This document shows positions 19,391 to 25,657 of a DNA stretch of 25,657 nt, in pieces (the first letter of the stretch is position 1; each line of letters opens with the position of its first letter). The translations under genes were made by a program, and so were the position numbers. The notes beneath the pieces were generated by a model. That model was given only the letters and a program-made list of their open reading frames with translations, had not been told where the DNA came from and searched no databases. This stretch comes from Fragilaria radians (lineage: Eukaryota; Bacillariophyta; Fragilariophyceae; Fragilariales; Fragilariaceae), in contig CAAAJI010000603.1 of NCBI GenBank assembly GCA_900642245.1, positions 1-25,657 on the forward strand. The letters are read 5' to 3'.

Positions 19391-21820
19391 ATGCATGCTT
19401 GGCTCTTAATTACAACATTCTATTGCGCTATGGGCTCCTCCTCCCATGTACAGTTTGATGGTAAAATGCGGGATAGACGTTTCATATCCAAAGGGGATAT
19501 AATGAATGCACTTCCATCCGACCCTCAGGTAGTGTTTCAGCAGAAGGAAAAGGAAGACTTTTCGTCAAGAGAATTCATTTCCAGTTCCGCGAAAAGGTAG
19601 GTTTGCTCTTGCCTGCGAATATCAAAGTATCCTGGCCGTGGTAGATCTTCAACATTGAGTACTTTCGTAACGTTTGGTTTCACCATTGCGTCCTGTTGCA
19701 AACTTGACGAGCAACATTTTTACACGACAAAATTACGTTGAAACATGTGTTTCGACTTTTCTAATTTTTGGATGTGAAATATTTAAGAAATTGATGATGT
19801 GTTTTATCGTTAGAATTCATAGTTTGCGGGACTCGTGCCAAAAGATAATGTTTTCATGATGGCTGTCTAACCTTCTTGGGAATTCAATCTTTATAGGCGA
19901 CGGGTTCGAGGGAAAACGAATAAAGGGGATTATTCTCAAGATTCTTCTTCGTCTGAATCGGTTCATCGACAGAAGTACCTAAAGGAAAAAAAGATATCAG
20001 GCAGGGCAAGTAAGGGGAAGAAAAAACCCAATGACAAAGGTGACTCGAAGGTTTCAACCAGCAACGATAGTGACAACGAAGATGATAATGAAAATTCTAA
20101 TGCAGGTAATCATGGAGATGAGGAAGGTAGTAATGAGACTGATACCCCATCAACTGTGAACAATCAAGGAAGCGCAAATGAACCTTTAGGTCTAGATGAA
20201 GAAAAAGGTGATGTTAGTAGTAATCCAACCAAGGAAGAAATTATTGACATTGAGAAAGATGAAGAAAGCGATATTGCTGAAACCGAAGTAGTTAATGAAT
20301 CATCGAATACAGTTGAAGTCGATATTGATCAAGGCGGAAAGGAATCTGAGTCAAACGAAAACTATCCCATTGTATCTTGTGGAGAGCTTCCTGAAACTAG
20401 GATCAAACTGGAGTTGACTTATATATACAATTTTGTGGCAAGTAATGATAAGGACATTAATCTCTTGATTCAATTTGTGGAAGCTCAATCCTTGGACAAG
20501 CTTGCCATGGAATTTGTTCCCTGTGAACCCAATCGACAACTGCGAAGACTTCTACCAAGCACTGTTTCTGTAGTTGGTATTTCAGCTTCACCTCCCGATG
20601 CACCGTCGGGATCATGTGGTGTGGAATGCACGACAGTTGTGGGGGGAATGACAGTGTACCTAATGAAACAACCTAATCAGAACGATGAAACAACGAACCA
20701 TGATACTAATCTCATCTCCTGTCAAATCTTGGATCGGTTTCAGAGTGTTTTGTTGGACTTTGAGTTATTGAATGCCAATGGCAATATTCATGACCTAGCC
20801 TTTTCGGAAACGCAGGATTTAGGTTGTGAAGCCTATTATGATCCCAGCCCATCATATCGAATTCAAGGAATTCAATCTCGTGATAACTCCAAAGTTACCA
20901 ACGATGTTGTGATTACTTTAGCAAGTTGTATTTCCATTTTTGGCTTGTTGGGATTTATTCTAGTGCGACGACATAATTACTATAGGACTGTCCGCGATGT
21001 TCCCATCGCGACGGCGATTGACGAGGACAAGGAAGATCGTTGGTCGACGGTAACTCCCGATACGGCTGGAGATAGTCGACAGTCTCCCTCAAAGTCCTCA
21101 TCCTCGAGTCCCGATCGTGATAAAAACTGTGAAGCACGTTCGACTACTGCATCTCCCAATTCGAATGATAGTCGAGGCAAGATATCCGAAGAAATTCCGA
21201 TTGCCTCCTTTGATTCTGATATGTTGGACTTGAGTAATAAATCCCCAAATAATATCAGCACTTCCGACCAGCAGAGGATTGATATGGAAAAAGCAGCCAT
21301 CATTAATGCGATGGGGGTTGGGTCAAAAGCAATTTGGACACAAATGTGGGCACGACTTTTCAACCCAAATAGTACGACATTTCGAGCATCCACTCATAAG
21401 AATAAGGACGATTTCTTGTTTGATGAAGGATGTGCTGATGCAGAGAATGATGAAAATGAAAATATTGGTACAAAGCAATCAGGAGTTGTCAAACCTTCGA
21501 CTGATATGAAACCATCACCAGTCATGGCACTTTGGTTGGAATCTGTATCGTCCGATTCTTCCGATAGTCACAGTGATGGTAGTAATCATAACTCGAAGCA
21601 GCAGCTACATGTCATTCCAGAAGGTGATGATGAAGATGACGACATGGATAGGAGCGAGTTTGGTAAAGTTACTAAATTAGGAGAGTGTGAGGACGATACG
21701 TTAAGTGATGCGACAGCTGAAGTTTCCAACGTATCACCAGAGCATCGACTCCGAAGACTCTTGGAGACGACTCCTAATCCTCGTCAACGAATGAAATCTC
21801 CGACATATTTGCTTATATGA
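19391..21820 (+). CDS. Single-pass membrane protein with acidic stalk and unknown ectodomain, two exons
   Basis: Exon 1 is 19391-19596, the intron is 19597-19896, and exon 2 is 19897-21820; the splice keeps frame and gives 709 residues. The ATG at 19391 begins a short signal-peptide-like stretch (MHAWLLITTFYCAMG). Residues about 70-115 are Lys-rich and about 115-215 are very rich in Asp, Glu, Asn and Ser. A folded-looking domain follows (about 224-395) with paired cysteines, including SCGELPETRIKLEL, VEVVGIS-like SVVGISASPPD, GSCGVECTTV and GGMTVYL. A membrane segment lies at about 406-427 and is followed by RRH. The 280-residue tail is Ser/Asp-rich and probably cytosolic. I recall similar ectodomains in other diatom proteins but know no function for them. 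It converges with the next gene, only 103 bp away. Confidence 0.75.
19597..19896 (+). other. Intron of the membrane-protein gene
   Basis: The donor is ag|GTAGGT and the acceptor is cttTATAG|g, 300 bases in all. Exon 1 leaves two bases of a codon and exon 2 supplies one, so the reading frame continues without stops from 19898 to the stop at 21818-21820. Without splicing, the frame hits TAG immediately after the donor site. Confidence 0.75.
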
Positions 21821-21846
21821 AAAAATAATTTTGGTTTGTGTTGTAT

Positions 21847-21860
21847 TGTTAACGTTAACA
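21847..21860. promoter_or_regulatory. 14-bp perfect palindrome between convergent genes
   Basis: tgttaacgttaaca lies in the 103-bp gap between two convergent stop codons (21820 and 21924), followed by the smaller palindromes cacatgtg and gcatgc. It could be a protein-binding site or a 3'-end structure; neither is demonstrated. Confidence 0.3.
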
Positions 21861-21923
21861 TCACATGTGCATGCTGTTAGTTTGTAGAGTCATTATGGTG
21901 ACTAATTCAATTATAGGTTTAGG

Positions 21924-22526
21924 TTAGTTCTCAGCATCGAAAATGCAGGTCTCATATTGTACACACTCGGCAACTTTACTGGTAAGGCCGAAGATAGTCC
22001 AAAAGTTATCTCCCGTTTCCACACAATATATTCCTCTCCCAATCAATCCAAGGACGACAGCCGACCATGCCAATGTCAAAACAATTTGTTGGATCTCTAT
22101 GGGACGAGAGTAATTAGCCTTATAACCCTTGATACGATTGTATTGCCAATCGCTTGGATTACGAAGGTAGGCATCCATATTGGCTTGTGCTTCCGTACGG
22201 TCAACCTTATCACCGGCCATAAACTTCAATACCGCCTGTTCGTAGTCGTCTGATTTAAAGATACGTGTTATGAACGGTGTAGGACCCTGTCGTACCAAGG
22301 ATACCCATGGTGCATAACTTGCATCAGGACCTTCCTCAGGTCCTGATGGATACCAACGTCTGGATGATTTGTCATACCGAGGGACCATACATATCTTTGA
22401 ATCTCGGTAGATTAAGCCATTCGGATGATTGTTGACATTCCTAATGCTTCTTACTCCGTGAGAATGAAAGGAAGATACGACGACTGTACAGATTTGAAGA
22501 AGAAGCCAAAATCGATTGGCAAACAT
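21924..22526 (-). CDS. Putative plastid-targeted single-pass membrane protein, family not recognised
   Basis: This is a 200-residue protein. The N-terminus is a hydrophobic signal peptide (residues 5-19) ending VVVSS-F20-HSH. A Phe directly after the predicted cleavage site, followed by a basic, Ser/Asn-containing segment (26-57), is the bipartite presequence pattern of secondary plastids in diatoms. This suggests import into the chloroplast. The mature part has a conserved-looking block (SYAPWVSLVRQGPTPF, then FKSDDYEQAV, AQANMDAYLRNPSDW). A membrane segment at about 147-167 and a short tail with two cysteines follow. Such a layout would suit a small thylakoid or envelope protein, but I do not recognise the family. 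The ATG at 22526 is the only Met compatible with the presequence. It is convergent with the spliced membrane-protein gene. Confidence 0.75.
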   Translation of the reverse strand: MFANRFWLLLQICTVVVSSFHSHGVRSIRNVNNHPNGLIYRDSKICMVPRYDKSSRRWYPSGPEEGPDASYAPWVSLVRQGPTPFITRIFKSDDYEQAVLKFMAGDKVDRTEAQANMDAYLRNPSDWQYNRIKGYKANYSRPIEIQQIVLTLAWSAVVLGLIGRGIYCVETGDNFWTIFGLTSKVAECVQYETCIFDAEN

Positions 22527-22599
22527 GTTTCACGTAATTTATGATGCAGCATACGGTGGACCGTCCTACCGTAACTTTAGTTTAGTTACCGTATCTTTC

Positions 22600-22625
22600 T
22601 GACTCAGCCTGAGCACTGACTCAGC
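22600..22625. promoter_or_regulatory. Two TGACTCAGC boxes upstream of the plastid-protein gene
   Basis: tgactcagc occurs at 22600-22608 and again at 22617-22625, 74-99 bases upstream of the ATG at 22526. TGACTCA is a classic bZIP (AP-1/GCN4-type) binding core. Two copies 17 bp apart in a short 5' region suggest a regulatory site. A repeated taccgta also lies nearby (22568 and 22587). Confidence 0.4.
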
Positions 22626-22949
22626 ATCAGCAAATACATGTAAGGAATTCATTATATCTATTTTTGAAAGCTATAGCGCTGTGAGCCACAGTAAACGTAC
22701 TCCTCATCTTCTAACAAACCCGTTTCGTGTCTGGCCAATCAGACCACCCTATCCCTTCCTTATCACCATGAGGTAAGCGCATTGTCCTTTTACAATCTTC
22801 CCAAAGAAAGAAAGAAGATCTTGATGCAATCTGTCGAAAGGATTAGTACATCACCATCCACATTACACTGGATCCCACCAATCCAAACTCTCAAAAAATC
22901 ACTCACAAATACTTAAAACTTAATTCCAAGGAGATTGAATAGATATTGG
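22626..22949. other. Intergenic stretch, no gene seen
   Basis: This is AT-rich sequence between the promoter of the minus-strand plastid-protein gene and the start of recognisable gypsy pol sequence. No coding or RNA feature is supported. Confidence 0.4.
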
Positions 22950-24000
22950 AATCAAACTGCATGTCTTCTTTAGTAATAAGACCATTGACGTCCTTGTCTA
23001 TATACAGGATGAAGTTTTTTGTCAGTAGTTATCATCTTGGGTATACAGTTCATCCAAAAAATTGGTTTGATATTTAATTTCCAACAACACACAGTTATCT
23101 GGAATGAAATTACCCTTGCTAGGCTTTGGGTACCATCAAGGCTATTTTTTGTCACAATCAACGCTTCCATGTTTATGGTGATCATGAGTATTGGACTATG
23201 GTACTTAACTGCACTCATCTCAACACGTATCAACAACTTGTTGATGAGGTACTATGGAAGGTTGAAGGCTTTGTTTTAGCTACATGTTTGGACTTGAACC
23301 GTGGATACAGTCACTTTGAGCTAGATGATAAATCTAAGCTATTATGTGGCAAAATCCTACCTTGGGGGTGATATGTCTATACCCGCCACCCTCAAGGATG
23401 TGCGCCTTTGTCAAACATCTTGCAGGGTCATGTGACAAACGCTTTTTTATGATTTTGAGGATATCATTGTCCACCTTGATAATAAAATCCTCTATGCTAA
23501 ATTAACTTTTGAGCACCATGATCAACGCCTTTCTACAATTCTTGATCATCTTCAAGCACGCAGCCTGCATGTTCACATTGAAGAAACTTTCTTAGTAACG
23601 CAAGACGTTAATTCTTCCAAAGGCATCAAACCGCAAAACAAAAAATACTGGCAATTTTGGCCTTTGCGGAACCCATAATTAAATGGCAACTCTTGGGATT
23701 TTATAATGATTTTTGCCAATTATGGTATCATTGGTCCCACCTTATTTCTCTGCTAACCACTATCTCAAAAAAAATAATCCAAGTGAACATGGGACCCAGA
23801 CAAAAACAGGCTTTTAAGAGCATCCGAAACACAATCGCGCATCAGGTTTTGCTTAGGTATCTGGATTTTACTAAAGCATTTGATTTCTGTACATATGCTT
23901 CCAACTTCCAATAGGGAGCAGTGATTTTTTTGTTGTGCATAGTGTTATGTTATCAATCATGTTTCCACTCATAAGGAAAATCCTCCTATCCCTAAATTCT
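22950..24000 (+). mobile_element. Ty3/gypsy pol remnant: protease end, RT and start of RNase H
   Basis: Plus-strand frames give a protease-like end (VVIILGIQFIQKIGLIFNF..HTVIW). RT follows with CLDLNRGYSHFELDD (cf. DL..GY..I.L.D), a KLLCGKILPWG block and GFEDIIVHLDNKILYAK. HLDN sits where the catalytic Y(V/L)DD should be, so the active site is lost. Then come QRLSTILDHLQARSLHVH, GIKPQ.KK and the RT/RNase H junction (GPRQKQAFKSI...LRYLDFTKAFDFCTYAS, cf. Y.DF.KPFDL.TDAS). Stops and frameshifts interrupt it and the segment between protease and RT is deleted. It is a dead fragment between two host genes. Confidence 0.8.
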
Positions 24001-24316
24001 GCATGATTTTCATACCATTGCGAAATCAGGAAACTAATATAACAACTGGCTATTACGGAACCATAGATTTATATGTAAACACCACCATGGTCTTTCAGCA
24101 CATTATTTTTATCAATCCTAGGGATGAAATGTTTACTGAATTGAGAATTTTGAGCATATAATAAAGCAAAATAATGTTGCTGTTGTCTTAACTGAATAGC
24201 TTGTCAATGAAAATGTCATGGCAATGACAAGAATAGTAATACTTACAATTGAAAATATACCGTCGTAAGCAAACAATAGTGAATTAGTGGACCGTTCTTC
24301 TGCACCCCAAATTGAC

Positions 24317-24328
24317 GATGACGTCATC
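24317..24328. promoter_or_regulatory. Palindromic CRE-like site (gatgacgtcatc) before the ethanolamine kinase gene
   Basis: This perfect 12-bp palindrome contains TGACGTCA, the bZIP/CREB site, and sits about 70 bases before the ATG at 24397. TGACGT elements have been described as CO2/cAMP-responsive in a diatom carbonic anhydrase promoter, so a regulatory role is plausible here but untested. Confidence 0.45.
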
Positions 24329-24396
24329 TATCCGATTTCATCCATTCGAAATTCGAAATTCACTCCATTTGTCTGTTCAGTCGACTATAGCATAGC

Positions 24397-25657
24397 ATGT
24401 CGTCATTCTCCTCCTCCTCCCAGCAGTACATTACGATTCGAGAATCTGGAGGAATAACTCCAACTGATACTTCATATTCTGCAATTGTGGATGATAGACC
24501 ATACTTTCCATTCCTAATTGTCAATGATGATGAGGAGGATACGATTCGTCATGCGGCGCTAATCATTATTTCACAATATCAAAAGCAACAACAACAACAG
24601 CAACAACAATGTCTACCAAACGATACTTTGTCAATATCCTCGACAAGTAGTGAAGGCAACTCTAGTCATCATTGTGTTTCACGAGTGACAGGAGGGATTA
24701 CCAATCGACTTTATAAAGTGGAGAATGTCTTGTTGTCCTCCTCTTCGTCATCTCCTTCGTCTTCGTCATCTTCGTCGTCATCTTCTTCTTCTGCCGTATT
24801 GGTACGAATATTTGGTGCTGTAGGATTGATTGATCGTGATATTGAAAATTCTACGTATGCATCACTGGCTCGACTTGGTATGGCACCTCCCTATCATGGA
24901 CGATTTGCCAATGGTCGTATTGAGGGATGGTTAGAGACTATGCGTCCATTATCAGTTTCAGAAATGGGAGACTATAAGGATCTTATTGCGATACAATTAG
25001 CAACCTTGCATGTAAACTTTATTCCACCGAATGGAAAATGTCATGAACATGATAAAACATTAACTATACAAGATGATACAACCGAAGAACAATCATTACA
25101 TCCTAATACTGTTACTATTCCTGAACCATCCTTGTGGCATCAATTATATTCATGGATGGACCAAGCCATCCATTCTAAATTCAAGACAGAATATGATGAA
25201 CAACGTGCCATGGAATTAAACCTATCGACGCTACCCTTGGAATTGGACTGGTTGGACAAACGTGTCGTTCCCCAGAATAGTGATATTGCATTTTGTCACA
25301 ATGATTTGTTGGCATCGAATATTATGGTATCATTGGATTGTCAACAAATACAATTGATTGACTTTGAATATGGAGGATTCAACTTTATTGCATTTGATAT
25401 TGCAAACCATTTCAATGAATATGCAGGAGGTACCGATGATGGAATACCACAGTATGACCGTTTTCCGACACAACAACAACAGCGAGACTTTATCCATTCC
25501 TACTTGACAGCAGCCAGGGGGGAAACTCCTACCGAAAAGGATATTATGGAGCTAGAAACTCAAGTGCAAGCCTTTGTGCTCGTCAATCACCTTTACTGGG
25601 GACTTTGGGCTGTTAACCAAGCAGCAGCAGAAGGATGTGGAAACTTCGATTACCTAA
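24397..25657 (+). CDS. Ethanolamine kinase (choline/ethanolamine kinase family), 3' end cut by window
   Basis: The predicted reaction is ATP + ethanolamine to phosphoethanolamine + ADP, the first step of the CDP-ethanolamine (Kennedy) route to phosphatidylethanolamine. The frame is open from the ATG at 24397 to the window end (420 codons). Motifs: VTGGITNRLYKV (nucleotide-binding loop), VLVRIFG (with the Arg typical of the family), and the Brenner/catalytic loop FCHNDLLASN (residues 299-308, Asp303). The metal-binding LIDFEYGGFN (about 320-329, Asp322) follows, then FDIANHFNE and the C-terminal NHLYWGLWA..Q. The NHF.E and GLWA..Q features favour ethanolamine over choline kinase. Probably only a few tens of residues are missing. 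Low-complexity inserts are unusual: eight Gln at 64-71 and a Ser run at 114-132 in the N-lobe. The start is the first ATG, with a CRE-like box about 70 bp upstream. Confidence 0.88.
   Translation, partial: MSSFSSSSQQYITIRESGGITPTDTSYSAIVDDRPYFPFLIVNDDEEDTIRHAALIIISQYQKQQQQQQQQCLPNDTLSISSTSSEGNSSHHCVSRVTGGITNRLYKVENVLLSSSSSSPSSSSSSSSSSSSAVLVRIFGAVGLIDRDIENSTYASLARLGMAPPYHGRFANGRIEGWLETMRPLSVSEMGDYKDLIAIQLATLHVNFIPPNGKCHEHDKTLTIQDDTTEEQSLHPNTVTIPEPSLWHQLYSWMDQAIHSKFKTEYDEQRAMELNLSTLPLELDWLDKRVVPQNSDIAFCHNDLLASNIMVSLDCQQIQLIDFEYGGFNFIAFDIANHFNEYAGGTDDGIPQYDRFPTQQQQRDFIHSYLTAARGETPTEKDIMELETQVQAFVLVNHLYWGLWAVNQAAAEGCGNFDYL

Noticed and set aside
20980..21393. Minus-strand frame of 137 codons inside the spliced membrane-protein gene
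   Set aside because: Antisense to a Ser/Asp-rich tail; no features of its own.
1..25657. CRISPR arrays, tRNA or rRNA genes
   Set aside because: No regularly spaced repeats and no tRNA/rRNA-like conserved blocks were found on either strand by eye.

Overview
The window looks like diatom (stramenopile) nuclear DNA. It is AT-rich, with mostly intronless genes and one clear GT-AG intron. It carries a large surface protein with diatom-style Pro/Ser/Thr spacers (PTGAPT, SSSPSLFPS), a putative plastid presequence with a Ser-Ser-Phe cleavage site, HMG-box proteins with a long insert in the box, and decayed copia elements resembling the CoDi type. The species was not identified.

Layout. 1-5305 (+): most of a giant type I membrane protein made of repeated beta-helix-like modules, split by an apparent 1-nt frameshift at about 4065. 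5306-6549: no gene seen. 6550-19390: a mobile-element graveyard. It holds a minus-strand copia RT/RNase H remnant (6550-7538), two inverted arms of 2538 bp (7562-10099 and 14160-16697) around a 4060-bp spacer, a longer minus-strand copia gag-protease-integrase-RT remnant running through the right arm to about 17700, and a Helitron/PIF1 helicase remnant (18414-18790). The spacer contains an internally deleted LTR element with a gag fragment. Each arm carries one intact HMG-box gene and the two protein copies are identical; they are divergently oriented with starts facing the spacer.

19391-25657: ordinary gene territory. It has a spliced 709-aa single-pass membrane protein (+), a convergent 200-aa putatively plastid-targeted protein (-), a decayed Ty3/gypsy pol fragment (+), and an ethanolamine kinase gene (+) cut off by the window end.

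Main point: the near-perfect inverted duplication of the HMG-box gene. By eye the arms differ at only four positions, three within about 195 bp of the outer end and one 8 bp from the inner end; the central 2337 bp is identical. This fits either a very recent duplication or arm-to-arm gene conversion. On the right the copia integrase reads unbroken through the arm boundary, so the right copy is probably the source. No operon-like cooperation is evident among the genes. All function calls are by eye, without database searches.
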